Origin: CAZFHA01 sp964518595
Lineage (GTDB): Bacteria > Bacillota > Clostridia > Saccharofermentanales > Saccharofermentanaceae
Direction: 5' to 3'
DNA: 64,000 nucleotides
Assembly (NCBI GenBank): GCA_964518595.1
Contig: CAZFHA010000006.1
Span: 62,001-126,000 of the forward strand
This document shows positions 42,410 to 51,240 of the stretch, piece after piece. The number at the start of each line of letters is the position of its first letter. The first letter of the stretch is position 1. The notes beneath the pieces were generated by a model. It ran no database searches and had not been told where the DNA came from. It saw nothing but the letters and a program-made list of their open reading frames with translations. A program made the position numbers and the translations under genes.

Positions 42410-43087
42410 CTACTCCCTAAGGCGATAGCCTTGGGCACGTTTGGTCTCAATTATTTCAGAGAGGCCTATGGTTTCTAATTTGCCACGTAAACGGTTAACA
42501 TTAACAGTTAACGTATTATCATCTACAAAAAGATCACTATTCCAGAGTGCCAACATTAACTCATCGCGGCTTACAATGTTCCCTTTCGCCTCATGGAGCG
42601 CCAAAAATATTCGTAGTTCGTTCTTAGTGAGTTCGACTTCCTTTTGGAGAGTACGCAAAGAGCTTTTCGCCAGCAGTATCTCATAGCTCTTTCCAACAAT
42701 GCTGTCTCCCACCTGACTGGGATAGGCACGACGCAAGACACTAGCCATTTGAGCTAGAAGAATCTGCGGATGATAAGGCTTAGCAATAAAGCTGTCAGCA
42801 CCAAGATTAAGGGCCGTCAATTCATCAATTTGAGTATCACTACTGGTGAGAATAATAATGGGTATTGTAGAGACTTCTCGAATTTTTTTGCAAATAAAGA
42901 AGCCATCTATACCCGGCAAATTTAAATCCAGCAATACCATCTGATTACCTTCTAAAGGAATATTTTTTGCCAAAGAGGAGAAATCTTCCACTACAGAACA
43001 AGAGTAGCCATTTTTCTCAAGAAAAACTGCCAGCTCCTTTCTAATACGCAAATCGTCTTCAATAATTAAAACTTGATATGTATTCAT
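42410..43087 (-). CDS. OmpR-family response regulator (BceR-like)
   Basis: The 225-residue product has a receiver domain with acidic pair (IIEDDLRI), phospho-acceptor Asp in VLLDLNLPGIDGF, conserved Thr/Ser region LTSSD and Lys in AKPYHP. A winged-helix DNA-binding domain (ELTKNELRIFLALHEAKGNI, NTLTVNVNRLRGKLE) completes it. It pairs with the adjacent kinase and likely activates the downstream ABC genes through the site at 41351-41364. Confidence 0.93.
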   Translation of the reverse strand: MNTYQVLIIEDDLRIRKELAVFLEKNGYSCSVVEDFSSLAKNIPLEGNQMVLLDLNLPGIDGFFICKKIREVSTIPIIILTSSDTQIDELTALNLGADSFIAKPYHPQILLAQMASVLRRAYPSQVGDSIVGKSYEILLAKSSLRTLQKEVELTKNELRIFLALHEAKGNIVSRDELMLALWNSDLFVDDNTLTVNVNRLRGKLETIGLSEIIETKRAQGYRLRE

Positions 43088-43261
43088 TAATTCCTCTATG
43101 ATTTTTTCTTCATTTTAACATAAAGTGATAAAGGCAATTGAAAACCTTTTGTCAATTTATTGTTTAATAATCTTGAGCGATTAAAATTATTCTTCCGGAT
43201 ACAAAGAATTTTCTGAGTTTTCACAATTCAATAATAGCTTTTCTCTGCCCTTTATGGCAAA

Positions 43262-43855
43262 ATGTTTTCAGTATCACCGATGATGAGAAATCTTCTACAT
43301 ACAGATTGGATTAGAATGAAAGTAAGACAGCAGATTCAGCAAATTGATTGGAAAGTGTTAGATTGGATATATATTCACTTGCGCCGGAAGGGCTGGAATC
43401 GGGTAATGGTTAATCTTACCCGGCTTGGCAACATGGGTCTGATCTGGTTTAGCACCCTTAGTATCCTATTTCTGGGGAAGATTCATCGCCGTGCTGCCCT
43501 GGCAATGCTTTTTTCGCTATTGGGTAGTGCGCTACTGGGTAATATTCTGCTTAAGAACTTAGTCCGGCGCCCTAGACCCTTCAACCAAAGAAAGGGCTAC
43601 GACATCCTTATACCACCGCCTCAGGACTACTCTTTCCCTTCGGGACATACTTCTTCCTCCTTTGCAGCGGCTACAATCTTATGCTTCTTTATTCCTGCTC
43701 TAGCTATACCCGCAATGATTGTAGCGATTCTGATTGCCTTTTCACGTCTTTATCTCTGTGTACATTTCTTGTCAGATGTGCTATTCAGCTTATTCTTAGG
43801 GGTTAGTATTGCTATATCTGTCTTTTTCCTTATGCGGCTTTACTATTTATTCTAA
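43262..43855 (+). CDS. PAP2 family membrane phosphatase
   Basis: This 197-residue protein has five or six helices and the three PAP2 motifs: KNLVRRPRPF, PSGHTSSSFAAA and SRLYLCVHFLSDV (catalytic His in motif 3, Asp following). It dephosphorylates a lipid pyrophosphate such as undecaprenyl pyrophosphate or a phosphatidate. Adjacency to the Bce module suggests a link to bacitracin-type stress, but it has its own orientation. The start is uncertain: no strong ribosome binding site is seen, and an ATG at 43316 is also possible. Confidence 0.88.
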   Translation: MFSVSPMMRNLLHTDWIRMKVRQQIQQIDWKVLDWIYIHLRRKGWNRVMVNLTRLGNMGLIWFSTLSILFLGKIHRRAALAMLFSLLGSALLGNILLKNLVRRPRPFNQRKGYDILIPPPQDYSFPSGHTSSSFAAATILCFFIPALAIPAMIVAILIAFSRLYLCVHFLSDVLFSLFLGVSIAISVFFLMRLYYLF

Positions 43856-43871
43856 ATCCTTTTAAAGAGTA

Positions 43872-43908
43872 AGAGGCCTTAAGCCCCTCGACATGGCTTA
43901 AAACCTCT
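43872..43908. terminator. Inverted repeat between convergent genes, probable terminator
   Basis: AGAGGCCTTAAGCC pairs with GGCTTAAAACCTCT with minor mismatches around a nine-base loop. T-tracts are poor. Confidence 0.6.
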
Positions 43909-43926
43909 ATTCTCAAACACATTCTT

Positions 43927-44604
43927 TTAGCAGACCTGCAAACACTCTCTATTCTTCACCCATCCGCTAGCTACTAGAATCGGTTCCAGCTTTCGTCTTA
44001 TAAGTACCGTGCAAGGTAACTCTTGGCAGTTTCTTTCTGCATACAAGTGTATATCTTCTAATCGGCGTAAAGAGATAGGATAGCAACAAATCTCAGGGTT
44101 ATCATAATATTCGCAAAAGATGACCTCGTAGAGGCGATCATCTAACTTATGTAAATGATTAAGAAGCTCATAACGCCCTTTGGCACTGTTAGAGGCTTCC
44201 TGCATCAATGATATTGCCATCAAACCACCACGCTTCAAGTATCGAAGCAGCTGGTGTAGAAGTTCGCCATTTTCATCTAGCAATTCCGCAGTGACTTCCA
44301 GATCTTGATCTCTGAAAGTCATACAAGCTACACTAGAAAAAGCAACATGCTTATGAAGAGAGCTACAATCTTCAGCCACGACTTGGGCAATCTGTTCCAT
44401 ACCGGTCTGACTAAGTAATGCCTCGGTAGACGTAATGTCTTCCGAGTCCTCGGCTAAGACTAGGACCTGACCTTGATTACCTACCAAGTCACACAAGAAG
44501 GCCGTGTCCTTTCCGCTTTTAGGTGTAATGTCAATACATATATCTCCAGCCTTTACATGCTCGGAAAGACATTTATGTACAAAATTCCGCTTTTCCTTAT
44601 TCAT
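43927..44604 (-). CDS. YtqB-like class I methyltransferase, diverged
   Basis: The 225-residue product follows the YtqB/MnmM pattern: N-terminal helix, motif I in ICIDITPKSGKDTAFLCDLV, GGLMAISLM, LDDRLYEVIFCEYYDNPEICCYPISLRR. YtqB-type enzymes methylate a wobble uridine in some tRNAs using S-adenosylmethionine. The first Gly of the T-x-G-x-G-x-D-T loop is replaced by Lys, and the usual NLGYLP segment is replaced (MTFRDQDLEV), so activity is doubtful. The ATG at 44604 has GGGGAA close upstream; an upstream start would add basic residues. Confidence 0.6.
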   Translation of the reverse strand: MNKEKRNFVHKCLSEHVKAGDICIDITPKSGKDTAFLCDLVGNQGQVLVLAEDSEDITSTEALLSQTGMEQIAQVVAEDCSSLHKHVAFSSVACMTFRDQDLEVTAELLDENGELLHQLLRYLKRGGLMAISLMQEASNSAKGRYELLNHLHKLDDRLYEVIFCEYYDNPEICCYPISLRRLEDIHLYAERNCQELPCTVLIRRKLEPILVASGWVKNRECLQVC

Positions 44605-44843
44605 TTCCCCGATTCTCCTACATCTACCAGAAATAAAAAATCTAAAACAAGGCATAATGACGCCCCCACAAGCCTCATGCCGGAAATATCTCTGGTTGTA
44701 TTGTTTTTATATAGTAGCTACTTTACTGCAAAACAACCATAATGGCACATTTTTTTCCTTAAACCCCCATAATATGTTCTGAAATAGGTAAATCCAACCA
44801 AATAATCTTGATAATCAAACTATTTCTCATTTGCATCCGACTA

Positions 44844-44903
44844 TTGACTCTTTTCACTACTACGTGTTACTATTTACTAGTAATAAGTTACACTTACTAG
44901 TCA
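44844..44903 (+). promoter_or_regulatory. padR promoter with twin TTACTAGT palindromes
   Basis: TTGACT (44844-44849), an 18-base spacer and TACTAT (44868-44873). The 10-bp palindrome TTACTAGTAA (44874-44883) directly follows the -10, and a near-copy TTACTAGTCA (44894-44903) lies 20 bases further, two helical turns. This is a likely PadR autoregulatory operator. Confidence 0.6.
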
Positions 44904-44928
44904 TTGTAGTAAAGAAAGGAAATTAGGC

Positions 44929-45255
44929 ATGGAAGGTTTAACGGAAATGCTAAAAGGGGTACTTGAAGGCTGTGTTCTAGAGATAATCAGCCGTCAGGAG
45001 ACCTATGGCTACGAAATCACCAGACAGCTTCATTCTCTGGGTTTTTCAGATGTGGTAGAAGGAACAGTCTATACAATCCTAGTACGTCTGGAAAAAAATA
45101 ACTGGGTTGATATTGAAAAAAAGACTTCAACCCTAGGGCCCCCCCGGAAGTTCTATACTCTAAATCAAAGGGGACAGGCCGAGCTTAAAATATTTTGGGA
45201 GAAATGGCGTTTTCTATCATCCGCCATCCAAAAATGGAAAGAGGAAAAAACATGA
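44929..45255 (+). CDS. PadR family transcriptional regulator
   Basis: This 108-residue winged-helix protein has the PadR signature (LEGCVLEIISRQETYGYEITRQLH, VVEGTVYTILVRLEKNNWV, GPPRKFYTLNQRGQAEL). It is the small PadR-s2 type with a short C-terminal dimerisation helix. It likely represses its own promoter and is relieved by a ligand, often a drug or envelope stressor. It overlaps the DUF1048 gene by four bases (ATGA). Confidence 0.92.
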   Translation: MEGLTEMLKGVLEGCVLEIISRQETYGYEITRQLHSLGFSDVVEGTVYTILVRLEKNNWVDIEKKTSTLGPPRKFYTLNQRGQAELKIFWEKWRFLSSAIQKWKEEKT

Positions 45256-45614
45256 GTGACTTTTTTAATAAATACTTGAACATAAAAAAGATCCGGGAAG
45301 AAAAGCGTAAGTACAAGGAACAAATGGCTCGAATTGAAAACCTGCCGTCGGATTATCAGTATGCTTATAAGCGGATTCAGAAGTATATGTGGTCTTTTGC
45401 TGCTGGAGACGGCTACGACATGCTAGAAATTCAATATGAACTGCTGGATCTCTTTGAAGAGAGTGCCCTTAATGGCAAAACCGTACTGGAAATAACCGGA
45501 GAGGATGTGGCAGAATTTGTCGATGAGCTTCTGCGCAACGCCTCTACCTATACCTTTAATCAGCGAGAACGACTTAACAAGGCTATTGCTAAGAATGTCG
45601 GAAAAAAAGATTAA
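45252..45614 (+). CDS. DUF1048 family protein, PadR partner
   Basis: This 120-residue soluble, helix-rich protein (IREEKRKYKEQMARIENLPSDYQYAYKRIQKYMW) is of the DUF1048 family, which almost always follows a padR gene. Its role is unknown; possibly it modulates PadR. No transporter follows here, so the regulon is elsewhere or limited to this pair. GAGG precedes the ATG inside padR. Confidence 0.85.
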   Translation: MSDFFNKYLNIKKIREEKRKYKEQMARIENLPSDYQYAYKRIQKYMWSFAAGDGYDMLEIQYELLDLFEESALNGKTVLEITGEDVAEFVDELLRNASTYTFNQRERLNKAIAKNVGKKD

Positions 45615-45623
45615 AAGCACGCT

Positions 45624-46208
45624 TCAAATCCGTACCTCCCATAGTCCATCTTGGGTACAGTAATAGTAGAGCTTACCTCGGCGCGGTTTGGGGAAACGCA
45701 GTTCACTGGCTTGTTCTGGATATAACTTTATTAACAGAACTCTATCCATACCAACGTAGGCAAAAAAACTTATATAGTGTGTTTTTTCCATATTATGGGG
45801 AAAGGTAATGTATAAATCATCCTCGATTTGCTCAAAGGTAAGGCTATGCGCCGCATCAGCGGCCCTGCTTACCAAAGCTTTCAATTTCCGGCCACAACAG
45901 GATATTTCCATTTGTTCTTCTGCGCTACTAATAGCACCACAGCCTGGACAAACATAAAATTTGAGCTTCTGCATATTGCCATTGGCGCCTCTACTTGGCT
46001 GTAAGTCGCCTTTCAACAGCTTCTCTACGCTTACCCCTAAGATATTACTCAGCTCGGGCAAAAGCGACACGTCAGGGCAACCCTGCCCCCGCTCCCATTT
46101 AGAAATAGTCTTATCACTTAAATTCATACCTGCAGCCAGTTCTTTCTGGGTCAAGTTCTTTTCCTGACGAATTTTCCTAATAAGCTGTCCCATTTGTATA
46201 CAATCCAT
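45624..46208 (-). CDS. XRE regulator fused to a desulfoferrodoxin-like C-terminal domain
   Basis: The 194-residue product starts with an XRE helix-turn-helix (IRQEKNLTQKELAAGMNLSDKTISKWERGQG). The C-terminal half resembles desulfoferrodoxin: a four-Cys metal site (FYVCPGCGAI ... ISCCGRKLKAL) followed by a superoxide-reductase-like fold (HYISFFAYVGMDRVLLIKLY ... YYYCTQDGLWEV). In true enzymes the last segment is Cys-x-x-His-Gly-x-Trp; here the His is Asp and other His ligands are missing, so catalysis is unlikely. It may sense iron, redox state or zinc. It is convergent with the DUF1048 gene, nine bases away. No strong ribosome binding site was confirmed beyond GAGGATGAG upstream. Confidence 0.8.
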   Translation of the reverse strand: MDCIQMGQLIRKIRQEKNLTQKELAAGMNLSDKTISKWERGQGCPDVSLLPELSNILGVSVEKLLKGDLQPSRGANGNMQKLKFYVCPGCGAISSAEEQMEISCCGRKLKALVSRAADAAHSLTFEQIEDDLYITFPHNMEKTHYISFFAYVGMDRVLLIKLYPEQASELRFPKPRRGKLYYYCTQDGLWEVRI

Positions 46209-46305
46209 AATCTCATCCTCCTGTTACTAGCATAATGATTTCTATCGGGAAAAACAATCAACGCTTCGTAGACTTTACGCCCTTGCTATGGAATCCAAAA
46301 AGAAA

Positions 46306-46385
46306 ATCGAGTAGGAGGCTAGCCATTAATTGACTAGCGACCTCTCACACCACCGTACGTACCGTTCGGTATAGGTTGGTTCCTT
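46306..46385 (-). mobile_element. Decayed 3' end of a group II intron (domains V/VI)
   Basis: On the minus strand, TATACCGAACGGTACGTACG and GGTGGTGTGAGAGGTCG, then a CTAGTC/GGCTAG hairpin and CCTCCTACTCGAT, match my memory of the 3' end of bacterial group II introns. The left arm of the domain V stem has two mismatches against its right arm (CCAACCTA versus TACGGTGG), so it looks inactivated. No reverse transcriptase gene is present. This is a recognition from memory, not a database match. Confidence 0.5.
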
Positions 46386-46451
46386 AGTTTTTACACATTT
46401 TCGGATAGTAGTCAGTAAGGGTCATATAACCCATGCTGGGCGCACGAAAAA

Positions 46452-46486
46452 ACAAAAGAGCCGACGAAAACTCACCGACTCTTTTA
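46452..46486 (-). terminator. Terminator of the beta-galactosidase operon
   Basis: On the minus strand AAAAGAGTCGGT pairs with GTCGGCTCTTTT, with a few G-U pairs, followed by GTTTTTTC. It lies 20 bases after the lacZ-type stop. Confidence 0.8.
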
Positions 46487-46507
46487 CCCATATGACTATA
46501 AAGATAC

Positions 46508-49500
46508 TTATACTAATGTTAGGTGAAAGCTAAACTCTTTTTCTGAGAAAACAGCTTTCGTCTCCGGCCCTGGGCCACAACTGTTAGAGCCAATTCCGGT
46601 TTGAGCGTAGTCTAAACACCAGGTCAGACTTTTTTCCAGTTGTAAAGCGTAATTGTGGGTCACCTTTGTAAGCTGTTCGGGACTATAGCGGGACAGGCTG
46701 AAGGAAAAGGGTTTAGAACTATAAGCCAATAGCGGTACGGTTCCTTGACTATAGACTGCATAACACCCCCCATGGCTACCATTTTCCTGTGGTTTAATGT
46801 AGTCATGATAAAGACCATCCACGGTGCTGGAAAATAGATCCAGATAAGAACTTTGATGCTTATCCCGGTAATTTTCATTGGGGCCTAAGCCATAGTAGGT
46901 TATTTGTTCTGCATCAAGGGGACGTTTAAGACAAAGTCCAAAGCGAGGTAAGACCGGCAAATCCTGATTAACCACCACTTTTGACTCGAGAGATATACCG
47001 CCTTCCGCTGTAATTTCCCAGAGGGTTTCTATATGAAGAATCTTAGCCACACCATTGGCCACCAACGCGCTCTGGCAGAGGAAGCGCAGAGAATCCGTTT
47101 TAGATGTTTCCTGATCAAGCAGTGTGACCTGATAGCCCCGGCTAAAGGCTCGATCGTAACCGGCTTTACTCCATTGCTCTCTAATGTACATGTCATTATC
47201 CGTTGGCGCTCGCCAGATGATAAATTCCAGCGGTTCGGTCACAAGTTGCTGATTGTGACGAATCAAACTCTGGAAATTACCTTTCGACTTGGAAAAGATA
47301 TAACGAAACTGCTCATTTGAGAAGACCCAAGTATCGTTAGTTTCTTCCGCATTAATCTTCCCCCCTACCAAGGTAGGTGAGCAATATCCTAAAGCAGCCG
47401 AAATATCTTCAAGTCCAACGGAGGAAGACTCTTCTAAGGCCACTTGGTCAAAGCCTAAACAAGTTTGCCCCTCGCCCTTTGTAGAAAAATAGCGGAAGAG
47501 CACATGGCCTTTTGCTTTGTCCTTAACCGCTTCCGGCAGCTCAAAGACAAGACTATTCCCCGGTTCAAGGGAATAGGTTGGCAAAGTTCCCTGCCCAAGA
47601 CAAGTCCCCTTGTCTTTGATCTCATAAGTAATGTACACCGCCTCAGACAACTCCGTAAAATCAAAAAGATTCCACAAAATAAAGCCATCCGCCGACTTTT
47701 CTATCCTCACAGGCCGGAATACATTTTTAAGTTCTAAAAGTCCTGGATGAGGTTTACGATCAGGCGAAACCAAGCCGTCTACGCAGAAATTGCCGTCATG
47801 GAGATCTTCACCAAAATCGCCACCATAATCAAAAATCGGCTTACCTTCAGGTGTTCTCCCCCTATAAACCGCATGGTCGCACCACTCCCAGACAAAGCCT
47901 CCGGTATAAGCGGGATATTTTCTGGTCAGTTGGTAGTATGTTTCCAGATTACCAGGACCATTACCCATGGCATGGGAGTATTCACATTGAATAAAGGGTT
48001 TTTCATTACTCTTATCAGTTAAATAGTTCTCACTTTCCTCCGGTGAGGCATACATGCGAGAGTAAAAATCTAACATCGACAGGTCGTTTTTGTGACCGAA
48101 AGATTCGTAAATACTACTTTCATATTGAAGCAAGCGGCTGCTATCGTAAGCCTTAACCCATTTTCCGGCCGCTTCAAAAGAAGGACCATAACCTGATTCA
48201 TTGCCCAAGGACCAGAAAAGCACGGAAGTGAAGTTCTTTTGCTGTTCGACGTTTATTTGCACCCGATCCATAATCGCAGCATCAAAACGGGCGTCCTGAG
48301 CAATCAGGCCGAAGGTTTCTTCCTGAGATGCACCATAAAGTGCCGATACGCCATGAGCCTCAATATCGGCTTCACTCATAACATAGAATCCCATGGTATC
48401 GCAAAGCTCATAAAACCAGGGATTGGCTGGATAGTGACTGGTACGGATGGCATTAATGTTATGGTCTTTCATTAATTGCAAATCAACCAGCGCCTGCTCT
48501 CTGGAGATCGTAAAGCCAGTGTAAGGATCACTATCGTGACGGTTGACTCCACGGATTTTAAGCGGCTTTCCATTTAAGAGTACCACTTGTTTTTGAATCT
48601 CTATCTGTCTTAGTCCCAAAGACTGGCCAATTATCTCCCCTTGGCTTTCTATCAGCAGGCGGTAAAGGCAGGGATTTTCCGCATTCCAGAGCTGAGGCTT
48701 CTCAACAGTCAATTGAAACTTTCCACCCTGGGCTTTAGCTTCAGCCACAAGAACATCCTCCGGTGACCATAAGTAAGCTGTAAGCTCAGGCGCTCCAATC
48801 GTGGTCAAGGCAATAGTAATAGTAGCCGTCTGATAGTCGTCTGTGAATTTGGTCTTAATAAAATAATCTTGTAGTCGAGCCTTAGGACGCTGTAGCAAAT
48901 ACAGGTCACGAAATATTCCCGACATCCGAAACTTATCTTGATCTTCTAGGTATGAACCGGCACACCATTTTAAAACCAATATGGCTATGCGGTTTGAACC
49001 GGGCTTAAGATATTCCGTGAGCCTAAACTCAGAAAATGAGTGCGAGACCTGGCTATAGCCTACTTGTTGCCCATTAACCCAGAGGTAATAGCAAGAATCA
49101 ACCCCTTCCAGAACGAGAAAATTCTCCCCTTCCGCGGCCTCCGCCGTCAAGTCAAAATCTCGAATATAAGCCCCTGCCGGATTCTCCGTGGGAACATATG
49201 GCGGATCAAAGGGAAAAGGATAGCGTACATTGGTGTATTGGTTAGCATCGTAGCCATGAATTTGCCAACAGGAAGGTACTGGTAACCTATCAAATTCAGG
49301 CAAAGAGGTCTTATTCTCAATATGACCATAAAACTCCTCCCCTACCTCTGAAACAGATGGATAGTAAAGAAAAAGCCACTCTCCGGCTAAGCTTTGAAAT
49401 CGGGTAGAGCTCTCACGAGTCGCCGCAAAAGGGCTCTGTCCGGGGGCAAAGGGAATGTAGTAGCTACGTTTGGGTTCGGTACCCACATGAAGAATCTGAG

Positions 49501-49531
49501 GATCGGCATAGAATCTTTCAATTTTCATCAT
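46508..49531 (-). CDS. lacZ: Beta-galactosidase, GH2 family, LacZ type
   Basis: This 1007-residue enzyme has full LacZ length and domain order: sugar-binding jelly roll (QYTNVRYPFPFDPPYVPTEN), immunoglobulin-like domain, TIM barrel and the C-terminal beta-sandwich (YYGLGPNENYRDKHQSS). The acid/base Glu is in WSLGNESGYGPSF and the nucleophile Glu in FIQCEYSHAMGNGPGN. There is no signal peptide, so it acts in the cytoplasm on imported galactosides. AAGG lies five bases before the ATG at 49531 (49528 also possible). It is last in an operon with a sugar ABC importer. Confidence 0.95.
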   Translation of the reverse strand: MMKIERFYADPQILHVGTEPKRSYYIPFAPGQSPFAATRESSTRFQSLAGEWLFLYYPSVSEVGEEFYGHIENKTSLPEFDRLPVPSCWQIHGYDANQYTNVRYPFPFDPPYVPTENPAGAYIRDFDLTAEAAEGENFLVLEGVDSCYYLWVNGQQVGYSQVSHSFSEFRLTEYLKPGSNRIAILVLKWCAGSYLEDQDKFRMSGIFRDLYLLQRPKARLQDYFIKTKFTDDYQTATITIALTTIGAPELTAYLWSPEDVLVAEAKAQGGKFQLTVEKPQLWNAENPCLYRLLIESQGEIIGQSLGLRQIEIQKQVVLLNGKPLKIRGVNRHDSDPYTGFTISREQALVDLQLMKDHNINAIRTSHYPANPWFYELCDTMGFYVMSEADIEAHGVSALYGASQEETFGLIAQDARFDAAIMDRVQINVEQQKNFTSVLFWSLGNESGYGPSFEAAGKWVKAYDSSRLLQYESSIYESFGHKNDLSMLDFYSRMYASPEESENYLTDKSNEKPFIQCEYSHAMGNGPGNLETYYQLTRKYPAYTGGFVWEWCDHAVYRGRTPEGKPIFDYGGDFGEDLHDGNFCVDGLVSPDRKPHPGLLELKNVFRPVRIEKSADGFILWNLFDFTELSEAVYITYEIKDKGTCLGQGTLPTYSLEPGNSLVFELPEAVKDKAKGHVLFRYFSTKGEGQTCLGFDQVALEESSSVGLEDISAALGYCSPTLVGGKINAEETNDTWVFSNEQFRYIFSKSKGNFQSLIRHNQQLVTEPLEFIIWRAPTDNDMYIREQWSKAGYDRAFSRGYQVTLLDQETSKTDSLRFLCQSALVANGVAKILHIETLWEITAEGGISLESKVVVNQDLPVLPRFGLCLKRPLDAEQITYYGLGPNENYRDKHQSSYLDLFSSTVDGLYHDYIKPQENGSHGGCYAVYSQGTVPLLAYSSKPFSFSLSRYSPEQLTKVTHNYALQLEKSLTWCLDYAQTGIGSNSCGPGPETKAVFSEKEFSFHLTLV

Positions 49532-49550
49532 TTTCACCTTTTAACCAATC

Positions 49551-50360
49551 TTATTTAATTGAACCAGTCAGGCCATTGGCAAAGTATCTTTGTAAAGCAA
49601 AGAAAATAACAATCGTAGGTATTGTAGCCAAAAGTACGCCTAACATCAAGACACCATAGTCAATAACATAGCCGGAAATTAAATTAGCCACCATCATGGG
49701 CATTGTTGCCTTGTCATTTGAAAGCATAATAACCTTAGGCCAAAGATAACTGTTCCAAGCATTCATAAAGACAATGGTCATAGCAGCGGCATAGGTGGAA
49801 GCCATAGTAGGGATATACATCCGAATAAAAATACGTAATTCTCCCAACCCATCAATTCTGGCCGCTTCAATAATGTCCGATGGAAAGGAGCGGGTATTTT
49901 GCCGAAACAGCATAATTAGAAAAGGCGTTGATAATGTCGGTAGAATAAAGCCGACAGTGGAGTTGAGTAAGTTGAGCGAGGAAAACATCTTAAACAAGGG
50001 AATCATCGTTGCCGCAAAAGGTACCATCATAGCCAACAGCAGCACAGACATGAGTCGATCTTTACTTTTAGTATGATAGACTTCAAAAGCATAACCGGCT
50101 ATGGAACAAATAATCAAGGACAATATAGTCAAGGCAATGGCATTTTGAAAGGAATTTTTCATTGCCAAAAATACATCCTGCTGAGCCAAAAGATTCTGGA
50201 AATTTTTCATCAGTGAAAATCCTGGCAGGAGTTTGCCACCAATAATTTCTACACTACTATTGGTAGCCGATATAGCCATCCAGTAGAGTGGAAAAATCGA
50301 AAGTAATGCCACCAAACTCAGAAAAAAATATTTCCCCAGAGCAGCGATCTTATGTCTCAC
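49551..50360 (-). CDS. Sugar ABC transporter permease (MalG/LacG type)
   Basis: This 269-residue permease has six helices and the EAA loop (IIEAARIDGLGELRIFIRMYIPTM). It is of the carbohydrate uptake-1 family that pairs with a MalF-type partner. I favour the GTG at 50360 (AGGTG six bases upstream), inside the end of the partner gene; a GTG nine bases upstream is also in frame. It lies about 20 bases before lacZ. Confidence 0.9.
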   Translation of the reverse strand: MRHKIAALGKYFFLSLVALLSIFPLYWMAISATNSSVEIIGGKLLPGFSLMKNFQNLLAQQDVFLAMKNSFQNAIALTILSLIICSIAGYAFEVYHTKSKDRLMSVLLLAMMVPFAATMIPLFKMFSSLNLLNSTVGFILPTLSTPFLIMLFRQNTRSFPSDIIEAARIDGLGELRIFIRMYIPTMASTYAAAMTIVFMNAWNSYLWPKVIMLSNDKATMPMMVANLISGYVIDYGVLMLGVLLATIPTIVIFFALQRYFANGLTGSIK

Positions 50361-51240
50361 GGCGATCACCTACCTTCATCTGTATCAGTGCCAAAGCCGC
50401 TACCAGAATTAATACCACAAAGGACATGGCGGCTGCGTAGCCAAACTTAGGTGAATAGACAAAAGAAATTTTATAGATGTAATGTGCTAGGGTGATAGTA
50501 GCATTCCCCGGCCCCCCATTAGTCAAATTAACCGACTCATCAAATAGCTGCAGTGTGCCATTGGTAGAAATAATAGCCGTTAGCAGTATTACGGGTTTTA
50601 ATAGAGGCACTGTAATGGAGAAAAACTGTCGAACACTATTTGCACCGTCAATTTTGGCAGCTTCATAAACCGAGTAATCAATATTTTGAAGTCCGGCTAG
50701 ATAAAAGACCATGTTATATCCGGTCCAGCGCCAGATCAGAGCAAGAATAATCACGAAGCGAGCGGTTTCGGGAATACCCAGCCAGTTAATCCGGCTGGTA
50801 ATAAAGCCCAAGTTGATTAGAATCGTGTTAATAAATCCATCCACACCAAAAAGAGAACGAAAAATTAGTGCATAAGACACTAAGGAAGTCGCACAGGGCA
50901 GAAAGATAGCGGTTCGAAAGAAACTTCGCCCCTTTAACCTCCGGTCATTTAATAGCGACGCTAACAGCAAGGCCAAAATAAGCATGATAGGTACCTGAAC
51001 AACTAGATAAAGAAAAGTATTAAACAGGGCTTGTTTAAAAACCGGGTCAGCAAATATTCGGACATAATTTGATAGCCCCACCCAATTCATATTACTCCCA
51101 ACACCACTTTGAAGAGACAAGACAAAGGCACTAATCATAGGATAAAAGCTCATCCACGCAATTAATGCGGCGGCGGGGACAATAAATGACCAACCTATTC
51201 GATTATTTTTTTGGTAAACCGTCCTTTTACCTTTAGCCAC
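50350..51240 (-). CDS. Sugar ABC transporter permease (MalF/LacF type)
   Basis: This 296-residue permease has six helices and the EAA loop (YEAAKIDGANSVRQFFSITVPLL). The GTG at 51240 follows GGGAGG by eight bases and is preferred over an ATG 21 bases upstream, which would overlap the ribosome binding site. It overlaps the MalG-type gene. No ATPase gene is in the operon, so it must borrow a shared MsmK-type ATPase. Confidence 0.9.
   Translation of the reverse strand: MAKGKRTVYQKNNRIGWSFIVPAAALIAWMSFYPMISAFVLSLQSGVGSNMNWVGLSNYVRIFADPVFKQALFNTFLYLVVQVPIMLILALLLASLLNDRRLKGRSFFRTAIFLPCATSLVSYALIFRSLFGVDGFINTILINLGFITSRINWLGIPETARFVIILALIWRWTGYNMVFYLAGLQNIDYSVYEAAKIDGANSVRQFFSITVPLLKPVILLTAIISTNGTLQLFDESVNLTNGGPGNATITLAHYIYKISFVYSPKFGYAAAMSFVVLILVAALALIQMKVGDRRET

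Noticed and set aside
46209..46507. A coding gene in the gap between the XRE and lacZ genes
   Set aside because: No frame with a start signal; the gap is explained by the intron relic and the lacZ terminator.
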